Made by a program: the position numbers and the translations under genes
Shown: piece by piece, positions 10,599 through 19,534 of the stretch
Position numbering within the stretch: the stretch's first letter is position 1
How the letters are laid out: the number at the start of each line of letters is the position of its first letter
Assembly: GCA_937992055.1 (NCBI GenBank)
Contig: CALKLQ010000041.1
Coordinates: 62,001-126,000 of the forward strand
Source of the DNA: an uncultured Clostridia bacterium
GTDB taxonomy: Bacteria; Bacillota; Clostridia; Christensenellales; UBA1242
Length of the DNA: 64,000 nucleotides
Reading direction: 5' to 3'
Notes under the pieces: model-generated
The model's input: only the letters and a program-made list of their open reading frames with translations
Databases searched by the model: none
What the model was told of the DNA's origin: nothing

Positions 10599-10759
10599 AT
10601 TATCACCTCAAAAATTAATCAAATTAGTTGAATGATTTCAACCTTAAAAAATCAAGAAGTTATGAGAATAAAAGTTATCATAAACGATATTTTAAATTTC
10701 CATAAACTCATTAAACTTTTGTATTATAGCATAAAAAAAACAATTTGAAAAGGATTTTA

Positions 10760-10942
10760 CTAATTTTTCTTATTTTTTTCGTTTAATGATTCAAGCGCAA
10801 CTCTTGTAGCTTCTATAACAAAGGCGCTAAATGTACAGTTAGTACCTTTTATTTCTTTTTCAACTCCTTCAATAATGTCATTTGGAAATCTGATTCCTTT
10901 ATTTGTAGTTGGTGGAACAGAAGGTATTTTAAATTCTCTCAT
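10760..10942 (-). CDS. Small ribbon-helix-helix protein
   Basis: Sixty residues. The pattern TNKGIRFPNDIIEGVEKEIKG...FSAFVIEATRVALESL fits a ribbon-helix-helix (Arc/CopG-type) DNA-binding fold: one beta strand, then two helices, then a Lys/Asn-rich tail. A good GGGAGA ribosome site precedes the ATG. No toxin gene is adjacent, so an antitoxin role is not supported. Its target is unknown; autoregulation would be typical for this fold. Confidence 0.65.
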   Translation of the reverse strand: MREFKIPSVPPTTNKGIRFPNDIIEGVEKEIKGTNCTFSAFVIEATRVALESLNEKNKKN

Positions 10943-11090
10943 GTGGTTCTCCCTTGTAATTATTTTAATTTGTCACTCTTTAATTTAAAATCAAATCAAC
11001 TCATAACAAATTTCTATTTTAATTTTAAATCATTAGAAGTGTAATGTCAGTTCTACATTTGTTGTGTTTTTGTAATACATATTGCTTTAC

Positions 11091-11837
11091 TTATAACTTT
11101 TCAACATTTTTAAACTTAACCCTATTATCAAAAATTTTCATAATAAGAGAAAGTTTTTCATTATCACATCTTTCCCCATAAAGCACAATTTGTCTTGGAC
11201 AAAGACCAATTAAAGATGTCACAAGATTTTCCTCATCACAAATCTCAATTGATTTATCTAATTCATCAAAAATTTTAAAATTTTCGCCTTCCAAATAAAC
11301 ATTTAATGTATCGTGTGAAATTTCCAAATTATCAACCAAAAATTTAAGTAAATCTATAAAATTATCATTACAAATCAAGAAACAGCCATTATCATTGGCA
11401 ATTGAAGCAAGCTCCTCCCATTTTTCTCTTATCGACTTTAATTTAAAATAATAAAACGATTCTAAAGAGATATCTTTATTATTTTCAATCACTAGTTGCT
11501 TAGAAATTAAAAAAGCATCAGTTTCTTTATCAAAACTAATAAGTGCTTTTTTAAGTGCATCAAAGTAAAGACCTTCTTTAATAGGTAAATTTAAAGACTT
11601 TGTCAAAAATTCTTCTTTAAAGTAGGTGCATATTGTTTCAATAATAGAATTGGTTAAAAAAACAGTGGCTCTGTCCTTGTCATATTCTTCACAGGCAAGC
11701 ATAACTTTAATCTGATGATTTTCCTCAAACTTTTTAACATATGCACCTAATTCTTCCATTTGTTTTTTTAAATAGTTAAATAAAAAATTTGCCGCTTTAA
11801 GATGTTTAGGTTCAAGACATACGCATATTTCCCACAT
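11091..11837 (-). CDS. ytxC: YtxC-like sporulation protein
   Basis: About 248 residues. The segment SFYYFKLKSIREKWEELASIANDN followed about ten residues later by FIDLLKFLVDN matches the FINFRLKDY...LLRYFVD pattern I associate with the putative sporulation protein YtxC family of Bacillus and Clostridium. No enzymatic motif or membrane segment is seen. I place the start at ATG 11835-11837, which has AAGGAG in front; 18 further codons upstream are open but have no ribosome site. It stands alone, whereas in Bacillus ytxC lies near thrS. The biochemical role is unknown in all species I know of. Confidence 0.6.
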   Translation of the reverse strand: MWEICVCLEPKHLKAANFLFNYLKKQMEELGAYVKKFEENHQIKVMLACEEYDKDRATVFLTNSIIETICTYFKEEFLTKSLNLPIKEGLYFDALKKALISFDKETDAFLISKQLVIENNKDISLESFYYFKLKSIREKWEELASIANDNGCFLICNDNFIDLLKFLVDNLEISHDTLNVYLEGENFKIFDELDKSIEICDEENLVTSLIGLCPRQIVLYGERCDNEKLSLIMKIFDNRVKFKNVEKL

Positions 11838-12035
11838 AAGTTGCTCCTTGCTCATTGTATTGTATGCAAAGAAAAAAGCTCTATACACCATTTTTTTTGA
11901 CTAATTTAAAAGAAAGCTAAGAAGTTGAATTAAAGAATAATTAACACATTTATTTGACAAATGATACCCTAGCTATAAAGAAATATGCTATTATTTGCAC
12001 TTGTTTTATCGCATAATTGAGATATTGAGGTAGTT

Positions 12036-12719
12036 ATGAAAAAAAAAATTGCTATATTTATTTTAAGTCTTCTATTTTGCATTCCAATTTTTTCGGGATG
12101 TAATGAAACTATTTATGACCATCAAATATTTGTAACATCGTCAGATATTCGCCTAGGCAGTGTAAATGGAGATGGCATTTACAAAACAAACCAAATTGTT
12201 AAATTGACTGCGACACAAAAAAGTGATGAAAATAAATTTGTTTGCTGGATAAAAGACAATGAAGTTGTTTCAAATGAAATTACATATGAATTTACAGCTA
12301 CAAAACAAACTGAAGGCAAATATACCGCAGTTTTTTATTCACCTAACTCAAATTTTTTATATCTTGAAAAAATAATTTTAATTCCCAACTCAGTTGAAAC
12401 TTCTTATGAGTTAAATGAACTCATAATTACGCTTTCAAATAAAGAAATTTTTAATAACAATTCACTCAACATACTTTTATCAAATAATTCCTCCCCAGAA
12501 GAATTTGAAATAGAATCAAAAAATGTTTACAACAAAAACAATGAAATTGGGCTAACCGTCACAACAAGGATAAACAATTCAGTGGTAATAAACAATGCTA
12601 TCTTTACTATAACTGATGAAAGTTTGATACAAGTAGATTTTAATTTAAATGTTAATATCAATAACGTATCATTAAAACTTTCCTTAGTCTTTAAACCTTT
12701 AGGATTTAATGAAGGATGA
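12036..12719 (+). CDS. Lipoprotein with divergent InlB B-repeat-like domain
   Basis: The 227-residue protein opens with a signal peptide ending in a lipobox (FSGC, Cys about 22), so it is probably lipid-anchored outside the membrane. Residues about 35-95 (GSVNGDGIYKTNQIVKLTAT...FVCWIKDNEVV...YEFTATKQTEGKYTAVF) match the divergent InlB B-repeat pattern found in surface proteins. The rest is predicted beta-rich and not recognised. TGAGGT precedes the ATG. It is a single gene with a hairpin-rich gap downstream. Function unknown; surface binding is only a guess. Confidence 0.7.
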   Translation: MKKKIAIFILSLLFCIPIFSGCNETIYDHQIFVTSSDIRLGSVNGDGIYKTNQIVKLTATQKSDENKFVCWIKDNEVVSNEITYEFTATKQTEGKYTAVFYSPNSNFLYLEKIILIPNSVETSYELNELIITLSNKEIFNNNSLNILLSNNSSPEEFEIESKNVYNKNNEIGLTVTTRINNSVVINNAIFTITDESLIQVDFNLNVNINNVSLKLSLVFKPLGFNEG

Positions 12720-12806
12720 AATTACCCAATTTTTAGGAATAGAAATGCTCTCCGTGTGTAGACATATTAATAAGATTGAAGATAAGCGAAATAAGCCTTG
12801 AAACAT

Positions 12807-12857
12807 GACTTAAAGCAGGAGTTTACTAAAGTAAATGATTGTTTTAGGTCTTTTTTT
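12807..12857 (+). terminator. Long hairpin with T-run
   Basis: GACTTAAAGCA at 12807-12817 pairs with TGTTTTAGGTC at 12840-12850 (two G-U pairs), with an inner stem TTTAC/GTAAA and seven T after it. It would end transcription coming from the lipoprotein gene or from a small RNA. Confidence 0.6.
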
Positions 12858-13314
12858 AGCTACGAACAAAGTAAAATTTTTTATTATTTTACCTTATTGA
12901 CGTTGTTCAGCCTGATAATAAAAGTGCTCTTTTTTAATTATCAATAAATATTGTAAAACGATTTAAGAAGTTTAACCAGAGCCTCATTATTAAAAGCTCT
13001 AGTAAAACTTGATTTTAAAAATATGGAAAAACTCTATTTATAATTAATAAGATATTTCGCAAAACATGTGTAACTTGACAGTCCACCTGTAACAAAAGTA
13101 TTGTTTGGTTTATTTGTAAAGTTCGGTAGTTGTTGTTAAATATAAAACTCAAGTTATTAAAATTTTTAATGAATAAAATTAATACCTAACAACTCATATT
13201 TATTTTTATTCATTAAGATGTATATTTATTCATTCTATATATAGCTTTATATTTATGCAATATTATGAATATTTATAAATATCAAGACATAAACATAAGA
13301 TTTTAAAACTTACA

Positions 13315-13320
13315 TATAAT
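13315..13320 (+). promoter_or_regulatory. -10 box placed for a leaderless murG transcript
   Basis: A perfect TATAAT ends six bases before the murG ATG, so transcription would begin at or next to the start codon. No ribosome binding site is visible and no good -35 was found. Confidence 0.35.
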
Positions 13321-13326
13321 AGCATT

Positions 13327-14367
13327 ATGAAAACAATAGTATTGACAGGTGGAGGAAGCGCTGGACACGTAACACCAAATCTTGCACTTATCCCACAGCT
13401 ACAAAAACATTTTGATAATATTTGTTACATAGGTACAAATGGCATTGAAAAAACATTAGTTGAATCTGCCCATCTTCCATTTTATGAAATAGAAGCATTT
13501 AAGCTTGAGCGAAAACTCACATTTAAAAATCTACTTTTGCCTTTTAAGCTTTTTAAAACAATCAAACAAGCAAAGAACCAATTAAGAAAAATTTCTCCCG
13601 ATGTAGTATTTTCAAAAGGAGGATATGTTTCTCTGCCTGTAGTTATTGCCGCAAAAAAATTAAAAATACCAGTAATTTCGCATGAAAGCGATATTTCTAT
13701 GGGACTTGCTAACAAAATTATTTTGAGATATGCAAATTGTGTTTGCACCAGTTTCTCCTCAACTGCTGAAAAAAATAAAAAGTGTATCTATACTGGCTCT
13801 CCTGTAAGACCTCAAATAAAACAAGGCAAGTCATATATAGCACGAAAAATAACTGGCATAGACAATCAAAGGAAAACAATAATGTTCTTTGGAGGCAGTT
13901 TAGGCGCCGAGGCAATCAATAATTTTGTATTTAGCTGTTTAGATGAATTGTTGCTGGAATATAATGTCATTCACATTACAGGTAAAAATTGCCAAACCCA
14001 AATTCATAAACCAAATTATTATTCTTGTAAATATACCAATCAAATAGAGCATTTTTTTGCATTATCAGATGTTGTAATTTGCCGTGCAGGTTCAAACTCG
14101 ATTTTTGAATTATTATGCATAAAAAAACCAATGATACTTATACCTTTGCCTAAAAAGGCATCTAGAGGAGACCAAATTGATAATGCAAAATATTTCGAAA
14201 AGCATGGATATGCAAAAGTTATTTGGCAAGAAGATTTAAATAAAAGCAACTTTTTAAAAACTTTAAATTCAATGAATTTAGAAAACATAAGCCAAAAACT
14301 TTCATCATCTAATTTGACCAATGGCAATGAAAATATTGTTAAACAAATTTTAAAATATATCAAATAG
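13327..14367 (+). CDS. murG: Lipid II synthase MurG
   Basis: Adds N-acetylglucosamine from UDP-GlcNAc to lipid I at the inner membrane face, the last cytoplasmic step of peptidoglycan precursor synthesis; 346 residues, close to the family length. The N-terminal loop TGGGSAGHVTPNLAL binds lipid I; FFGGSLGA and the donor-site region VICRAGSNSIFELL...IPLPKKASRGDQIDNA follow. It stands alone here rather than in a division/cell-wall cluster, on the opposite strand from its neighbours, and lacks a visible ribosome binding site. Confidence 0.96.
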   Translation: MKTIVLTGGGSAGHVTPNLALIPQLQKHFDNICYIGTNGIEKTLVESAHLPFYEIEAFKLERKLTFKNLLLPFKLFKTIKQAKNQLRKISPDVVFSKGGYVSLPVVIAAKKLKIPVISHESDISMGLANKIILRYANCVCTSFSSTAEKNKKCIYTGSPVRPQIKQGKSYIARKITGIDNQRKTIMFFGGSLGAEAINNFVFSCLDELLLEYNVIHITGKNCQTQIHKPNYYSCKYTNQIEHFFALSDVVICRAGSNSIFELLCIKKPMILIPLPKKASRGDQIDNAKYFEKHGYAKVIWQEDLNKSNFLKTLNSMNLENISQKLSSSNLTNGNENIVKQILKYIK

Positions 14368-14450
14368 TTTATTAAAAAACACTTAAGGCATTTTATGTTA
14401 AAAAAATATAATTAGTAACTGTAACAATAAATAAACATATTTTTTACATA

Positions 14451-14480
14451 AAAAAAATCTCACTTTTTTAGTGAGATTTT
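14451..14480. terminator. Bidirectional terminator between convergent genes
   Basis: AAAATCTCAC (14454-14463) and GTGAGATTTT (14471-14480) form a perfect 10-bp stem with a 7-base loop. The A-run on the left gives a T-run for minus-strand transcripts, and the right side is T-rich for murG. Confidence 0.85.
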
Positions 14481-14491
14481 ATTTATTATTT

Positions 14492-15937
14492 TTAGTTTTC
14501 TTCTGAAGTTGTTTCATTAGTATCAGTATCATTAGTTTCACTTTCTTTTAACTTTGAAATTGCTGCTTCAACATCTTCAATATCTTGTTTGATTTGAGCA
14601 ACAGTTGTAGTTAAAATTCTGTAAGAAGTTTCCAAAACTGGATATCTTTCTTCACTATTTTTAATTACCTCTTCGCAATGAGCAACTGACATTCTAAGTC
14701 CATCAAGAAGGTCAAGATCTTCCTCAAGTTTATGAGCTTTTTCCTCATCAATGTCAACAATATTGTTAACACCATACAAAAGAACTTTTTGTTTTGCAAC
14801 AAGGGCTTCCCTTCTTCTAAGTTTTTTCTTATCACTTTCCAAGTTCTTTCTAACTCTCATTAGTGGAAGATATTCTTTTTTAATGCCTCTAAGTTCTTTT
14901 TCGTTATTTTTAAGTCTTTCTTTCAAAGTTTCAAGACGTTCTTCGTATTCTTCCAAAGACATAGCTGGCTTAGTTTCTTCCATAGTGCTATCTTTAGCTT
15001 TATCAAGAAGTTGTTCAAGTTCAAGTTTTTCGCGTTCCAATCTCTCTTTTTCTTCCTGAGATTGTCTTTCAACAACAACAAGTTGTTCACGATTTTTTTC
15101 GCTTTCCTCTTTCAATTTCTCAAATTCAGCAATCTTAGCTTCAAGTTCTTTTCTAAGTCTTTCATTTTCTGCTGTTTTTTCTTCAATCTCTTTTTGAACG
15201 TCATCTAAAGTTTCAATTTCAGTTTCTTCAGCAACAGTTTCTTCAGTGCTATCTTCAATATTCTCATCATTTTGAGAATCTTCAGTTTCAACAACTTCTT
15301 CTGATTTTTCTTCTATTTCTTCTTCATCTAAATCAAGATCATCTAAGTCAAAATCATCGTTGAAGAAGACATCATCGAAATCAAATTCATCTTCATCTTT
15401 AGTTGTAACATCTGCAAATACATTTTGCTTTTCTGTTGCAGCTTTAAGTTTTTCTTGTTTAAATCTTTCCTCTTCCTCTCTGAGTTTTGCAAAAGGATCT
15501 TCCTCTTCAACGTTTTCAGGTTCTTTTTGTTCCTCAACAACAGGCTCTTCTTTAACAGGCTGTTCATTAACCTGTTCCTGTTCACTTTTCAAAAGTTTTT
15601 CTTCTTCAAGTGCACGGTCGTAATCAACCTGGGCATATTCTTCCTCTTTTTTATCTTCAACTGGAGCATATGTAAGAGCTTCCCTCTTTGTCATTTCAAG
15701 TTTTTCTTTTTCATATTCTCTAATTGTTTGCTTGATTTTTTCTTTTTCATCTTCTTCTTTAACTTCAACGTCTTTATTTTTAGATTTTTTTCTTAACGCA
15801 CTATTTTCAGGGTCAAGAACAGAGATGAGAAGGTCCCCTAAAAAGAAAATAAGAAATCCACCTGCCACAATAATTCCAATAATGGCAAGCACATTCAAAA
15901 GAACTTCTCCAAAATTTACTGCAAGTAAGGTGTTCAT
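14492..15937 (-). CDS. Membrane-anchored acidic coiled-coil protein
   Basis: About 481 residues, family not recognised. One hydrophobic helix (VLLNVLAIIGIIVAGGFLIF, about 10-30) anchors it. Then come a charged stretch, a Glu/Asp-rich block (FDFDDVFFNDDFDLDDLDLDEEE) and a long Glu/Lys heptad-like coiled coil up to the Thr/Asn/Glu tail. The start is ATG 15935-15937 with AAGGAGAA upstream; the open frame before it runs into the tmRNA and is not used. It may follow tmRNA on the same transcript. A scaffold role is plausible from the shape but unproven. A second protein of similar design is at 19535-20119. Confidence 0.75.
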   Translation of the reverse strand: MNTLLAVNFGEVLLNVLAIIGIIVAGGFLIFFLGDLLISVLDPENSALRKKSKNKDVEVKEEDEKEKIKQTIREYEKEKLEMTKREALTYAPVEDKKEEEYAQVDYDRALEEEKLLKSEQEQVNEQPVKEEPVVEEQKEPENVEEEDPFAKLREEEERFKQEKLKAATEKQNVFADVTTKDEDEFDFDDVFFNDDFDLDDLDLDEEEIEEKSEEVVETEDSQNDENIEDSTEETVAEETEIETLDDVQKEIEEKTAENERLRKELEAKIAEFEKLKEESEKNREQLVVVERQSQEEKERLEREKLELEQLLDKAKDSTMEETKPAMSLEEYEERLETLKERLKNNEKELRGIKKEYLPLMRVRKNLESDKKKLRRREALVAKQKVLLYGVNNIVDIDEEKAHKLEEDLDLLDGLRMSVAHCEEVIKNSEERYPVLETSYRILTTTVAQIKQDIEDVEAAISKLKESETNDTDTNETTSEEN

Positions 15938-15963
15938 AAAATAATTCTCCTTTAATTTTTGTT

Positions 15964-16315
15964 TGGTGGAAACGGTGGGATTTGAACCCACGTCCGAATA
16001 GGCTGTGTTTTGCCTTTCTCCGTGTGCAGTTTATGATTTAATTTCATTCAAGATTCTTCCATAAACAAAATAAACTTGAACAAGTCACAAATTAAATTTC
16101 AAAAACCCGTGACAAAATTTTTGAAACTTCCTACTCAAATTGATGCCAATTAAATTTTTAATAGGAGAAAAATTTATTGACAAGTTGCGTTAGGCTGCAA
16201 CTGCGCCGTAATTGTTATTTGCGTTTATTTTTTGACCAAGTTTTAAGGTAGGCTCAGCCAACTACCACACGCTTTATACAAAATCAAGTCCCAATCGTCG
16301 AAACCTATCGTCCCC
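15964..16315 (-). ncRNA. ssrA: Transfer-messenger RNA
   Basis: The 5' end (GGGGACG, 16315 downwards, then ATAGGTTTCGACG) and the 3' end (CGTTTCC-A-CCA) form a 7-bp acceptor stem with G-U pairs. The T arm GGGTTCAAATCCC is intact and CCA is encoded. The reading frame near 16195-16225 encodes a tag I read as ANNNYGAVAA followed by TAA, close to Clostridial tags. The size is about 352 bases. Its 5' end overlaps the last codons of smpB, its protein partner, so the two must share a precursor or compete for it. Confidence 0.95.
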
Positions 16316-16760
16316 TCAAATCGCTTTTCAAACTTCTGTCAATTTCTCTTTTGACAACTTCATTTGCCTTTGTTTGCCGTTTATCATAAAGTTTTTTACC
16401 TTTAGCAAGAGCAATTTCAACCTTAACAAAGCCGTCTTTAATATAAACTTTGGTAGGAACAATTGTCATGCCTTTAATGGTCTTTTCTTTAAGTAGTTTA
16501 GCAATTTCGCTTTTGTGAAGAAGCAGTTTGCGATTACGTTTTGTGTCAGGGCAAAAGTTTTTTGCTTTCTCATATGGTTTAATATATGCATTTTTCAAAA
16601 AAATTTCATCATTTTCTAAACTAACAAAACTTTCTGCAATGCTAATTCCACCATCTCGAATTGATTTAACCTCACTCCCGACTAAAACAATTCCGGCTTC
16701 AAATGTTTGTGAAATAAAGTAGTTAAAATATGCCTTTTTATTTGTTGCTACAACCTTCAT
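16305..16760 (-). CDS. smpB: SsrA-binding protein SmpB
   Basis: Binds tmRNA and delivers it to stalled ribosomes; 151 residues with an OB-type core (GSEVKSIRDGGISIAESFV, AYIKPYEKA, NRKLLLH) and a basic C-terminal tail (KLYDKRQTKANEVVKREIDRSLKSDLRGR) that enters the mRNA channel. ATG start with GGAGAAG upstream. The final codons AGG-GGA-CGA-TAG lie inside the tmRNA acceptor stem, an 11-base overlap of gene and mature RNA. It follows rnr in the conserved secG-rnr-smpB-ssrA order. Confidence 0.97.
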   Translation of the reverse strand: MKVVATNKKAYFNYFISQTFEAGIVLVGSEVKSIRDGGISIAESFVSLENDEIFLKNAYIKPYEKAKNFCPDTKRNRKLLLHKSEIAKLLKEKTIKGMTIVPTKVYIKDGFVKVEIALAKGKKLYDKRQTKANEVVKREIDRSLKSDLRGR

Positions 16761-16836
16761 TTCTTCTCCAATTATATCACTAGTTATTTAATATTTCAAT
16801 ACCAAATTTAAATTTTTTTGAAAAAAAGCGTTAATT

Positions 16837-18882
16837 TTATACTTTTTTTAGTGTAAATTCAATTTTTCTGTCAAAAACATTGCAATTTGCAACAATAACA
16901 GTCACCTTATCGCCTATGCTAAAACAATGTTTTTGCCCCTTTAATTTTAATGACTTTTCAAAGAATAAATAAGAATCATCATCCAATGTTTCTAATTTTA
17001 CAAGTCCTTCAACAGTGTTTTCCAACTCAACAAAAAAACCAAAGCTAGTTACACTACTAATTATTCCTTCAAATTCTTTTCCAACAAATTTTTTCATATA
17101 CTGAACTTTTTTTAAATCGTCAGCATCTCTTTCAGCCTCATCCGCGCTGCGCTCTTTTTGACTAGACTGTTCACAAGCCTCAAAAACAAATTCTTTTAAA
17201 TCTTTAGAAAAGTTTTTACCAGCAAGTTTTTGCTTTATTATTCTATGAATTAAAAGGTCTGGATATCTCCTTATAGGAGAGGTAAAATGACAGTAGTATT
17301 GTAACGCCAAGCCAAAATGTCCTAAACACTCATTAGAATATCTAGCTTTCTGCAATGACCTTAAAATCATTTTGTTTAAAGATTCTTTCAAAGGATTGTT
17401 TTCAATCAATCTTAATATTTGTTTATAATAACTTGGAGTTATAACACTTGGAGCTGGAGGACAAGTTATTCCAATTCCAGCTAAAAAATCAATTAAATTT
17501 TTTAATTTTTCATTTGTAGGAGATTCATGAATTCTATATGCAAAAGGAATTTTTAAATTTGCAAATTCTTTTGCCACAGTTTCATTACATATAATCATAA
17601 AGCTCTCTATAAGTTTATGTGCATCATTTCTTTCCCGCTTGGAAATTGATAAAACTTCGCCATTTTCGTTTACTTCAAAATATGGTTCAGCAATATCAAA
17701 GTCTAGCTCTCCACATTCTACGCGTTTTTTCTTTAAAAGTTTCGCAAGCTGGTTCATTTTAATTAAAGTATCTTTTAAGTTTTTAGTCTTAGCGTTCACT
17801 TTTCCAAGAAGGGCGTCATAAACCTCGTCATAGGTCAATCTTGCCACACTTTTGATATAGCTCTCACATATTCTGTGATTAACAACTTCTCCCTCTTTAT
17901 TTATTTCCATAAAAACAGATAATGTTAACCTAATTTCGTTTTCAAAAAGAGAACAAATACCGTTAGAGATGCTCTTTGGAAGCATAGGAAAAGTCATTGT
18001 AGGAAAGTAAACGCTTGTTCCCCTCAAAAATGCTTCTTTGTCTAGAACACTATCTTTTTTAACGTATTCACCTACATCGGCAATATGAACACCAAGTTCA
18101 TAGTTGCCATTTGGCAAAATAGAAAGAGATACAGCGTCATCCAAATCTTTTGCATCAGCGCCATCTATTGTGAAAATTGTTCGTTTAGTGAGATCCATTC
18201 TTTTTTCTAAATCTTTTTTAGAAATGCCTTTTTTTGAAATTTTTTCCGCATTCAAGGCAACCTCTTCTGGGAACTTTTCATAGATGTGATGAGCTCTTAA
18301 AATGGCAAGTTCCAAGGTTTGTTCGCTTTCACTTTCGCCCAAGATTTCAATTACTTGACCTAAAAATCTATCTTTTTCATTTTCTGGTTGATATGTTAAT
18401 CTGCAAACAACTTTATCCTCAATTTTTGCGCCAAATAAGTGGCGTTTTTCAACCTTAATATATCTTGTTATTTTATTATTGTCTGGAACCACAAAAAAAT
18501 CTTTTTTTATTTTTATAAGATTTCCAACCAATTCGTTGTTGCTTCTTTTGGTAATTTTAAAAACAACGCCTTCTTTTTTATTACCCTCACCCTGTTTTAC
18601 TTTTACCATGACCCTGTCGCCATCTATAGCACCTTTAGCTTTTTTTGGAGGAATAAAAACATCTTCGTTCAAATCACTGCAAAAACAAAAGTTATAATTT
18701 TTGCCAGTTCCTATAAAAACACCTTCATACACTTTTTCTTTTGAAGAAGAATTTTGAGTCTTTTTTTTGCCATTTGAATTTTTTTGATTTTGTTTAGATT
18801 TTTTGTTTTTGCCACCAATTAAAAAAACTCCGTCAGATGCGGAGGATGAAAAATCAACTAGATTTTTTTTATTTTTTTTCAT
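16837..18882 (-). CDS. rnr: Ribonuclease R
   Basis: 3'-5' exoribonuclease of about 681 residues. A Lys/Asn-rich N-terminus precedes cold-shock domains, the RNB catalytic domain (TIDGADAKDLDDAVSLS with the metal Asp residues; ADVGEYVKKDSVLDKEA; YCHFTSPIRRYPDLLIHR) and a C-terminal S1 domain (GKEFEGIISSVTSFGFFVEL). I use ATG 18880-18882 rather than TTG 18891; the ribosome site AAGAG is weak and lies inside the end of secG. It works with tmRNA in decay of non-stop messages, matching its place before smpB. Confidence 0.95.
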   Translation of the reverse strand: MKKNKKNLVDFSSSASDGVFLIGGKNKKSKQNQKNSNGKKKTQNSSSKEKVYEGVFIGTGKNYNFCFCSDLNEDVFIPPKKAKGAIDGDRVMVKVKQGEGNKKEGVVFKITKRSNNELVGNLIKIKKDFFVVPDNNKITRYIKVEKRHLFGAKIEDKVVCRLTYQPENEKDRFLGQVIEILGESESEQTLELAILRAHHIYEKFPEEVALNAEKISKKGISKKDLEKRMDLTKRTIFTIDGADAKDLDDAVSLSILPNGNYELGVHIADVGEYVKKDSVLDKEAFLRGTSVYFPTMTFPMLPKSISNGICSLFENEIRLTLSVFMEINKEGEVVNHRICESYIKSVARLTYDEVYDALLGKVNAKTKNLKDTLIKMNQLAKLLKKKRVECGELDFDIAEPYFEVNENGEVLSISKRERNDAHKLIESFMIICNETVAKEFANLKIPFAYRIHESPTNEKLKNLIDFLAGIGITCPPAPSVITPSYYKQILRLIENNPLKESLNKMILRSLQKARYSNECLGHFGLALQYYCHFTSPIRRYPDLLIHRIIKQKLAGKNFSKDLKEFVFEACEQSSQKERSADEAERDADDLKKVQYMKKFVGKEFEGIISSVTSFGFFVELENTVEGLVKLETLDDDSYLFFEKSLKLKGQKHCFSIGDKVTVIVANCNVFDRKIEFTLKKV

Positions 18883-18887
18883 ATTAA

Positions 18888-19199
18888 TCAACTCTTGTTA
18901 ATGAACAAAGAAACAAAGTATAAAACAATACAAACAGCAATTATGCTAACCATAATAATTGTTGTTTTTTTGAGTTTACCGTCCCTTGTTTCACCTTTAT
19001 TTTGTGAGTAATAACTTTCTTGCACACCTGAAATGACATTTGTTCCATTAGATGAATTTTCAGATTGCAAAAGTACAGTAACAGTCATAATGATTGCGCA
19101 AACAAAAATAATTCCAATTAAAACATATCTTATAATAGGAAAAGATTTTGTAATCCAATCAGCTTGAGTAGCAGCTAAAACAAAATTAGTCAAATTCAT
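18888..19199 (-). CDS. secG: Preprotein translocase subunit SecG
   Basis: Accessory membrane subunit of SecYEG, 103 residues. Two hydrophobic helices (about 25-43 and 80-99) flank the conserved loop VLLQSENSSNGTNVISGVQESYYSQNKGETRDGKLKK, split here only for reference to its LLQ and KNKG-like parts. The N-terminus is about 20 residues longer than in compact SecG. AGGATG precedes the ATG. It is the first recognised member of the secG-rnr-smpB-ssrA group. Confidence 0.92.
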   Translation of the reverse strand: MNLTNFVLAATQADWITKSFPIIRYVLIGIIFVCAIIMTVTVLLQSENSSNGTNVISGVQESYYSQNKGETRDGKLKKTTIIMVSIIAVCIVLYFVSLFINKS

Positions 19200-19212
19200 T
19201 TTTTCACATCCT

Positions 19213-19461
19213 TTAAATAGTACAAAGTAAAATTAAAATTGCGGTTGACAAAATTGCAATAATAATTGGGAAAACATAATTTTTTTTAATGGCATTAACA
19301 TTGAATACTCTTTTAACAACAATTCGCATGCTCAATAAAATTAAAATACTTAAAAGAACAATAATTGTTATAAAAAGTATGTTATTACTTGTTCGCAAAT
19401 TATGAACAGATGTTTTTATCGCCAAAAACCAGTCTTGAATAAAAGAGGCAAGTAAATTCAT
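19213..19461 (-). CDS. Small membrane protein, family unknown
   Basis: 82 residues with two strong hydrophobic helices (about 28-46 and 62-82) separated by a basic loop (RIVVKRVFNVNAIKKNY). The N-terminal 25 residues are amphipathic. A clear AGGAGAAAAC site precedes the ATG, and secG starts only 13 bases after its end, so it probably belongs to the secG transcript. I do not recognise the family. Confidence 0.7.
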   Translation of the reverse strand: MNLLASFIQDWFLAIKTSVHNLRTSNNILFITIIVLLSILILLSMRIVVKRVFNVNAIKKNYVFPIIIAILSTAILILLCTI

Positions 19462-19534
19462 GTTTTCTCCTTTTGTTAGAATATCATTTTCTAAATTAGT
19501 TTGTCAACGATAATGCGTTTTATATAGATTAAAA

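Larger units (their letters stand above)
12720..13326 (+). other. 607-base gap with four consecutive hairpins
   Basis: No credible protein gene. On the plus strand I see four hairpins in a row: 12807-12850 (11-bp stem including G-U pairs, internal loop, inner stem, then seven T), 12859-12911 (GCT/AGC and GAACAA/TTGTTC around AGTAAAAT/ATTTTACC), 12913-12943 (TGATAAT/ATTATCA) and 12978-13000 (AGAGC/GCTCT). The first looks like the terminator of the lipoprotein gene or of a small RNA covering about 12725-12857. I cannot assign it to a known RNA family. Confidence 0.5.

Noticed and set aside
10760..10942. Toxin-antitoxin module
   Set aside because: The ribbon-helix-helix gene has no small partner gene on either side.
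12720..12857. 6S RNA or tracrRNA
   Set aside because: The 3' part pairs locally into a terminator instead of with the 5' end, as 6S needs, and no Cas9 or repeats are present.
15011..15796. Plus-strand frames rich in Phe/Ser/Leu opposite the coiled-coil gene
   Set aside because: They are the antisense of Glu/Lys-rich codons and have no ribosome sites.
15938..15991. 18 extra N-terminal codons on the acidic coiled-coil protein
   Set aside because: They are the 3' end of tmRNA read as protein; the ATG at 15937 has a strong ribosome site.
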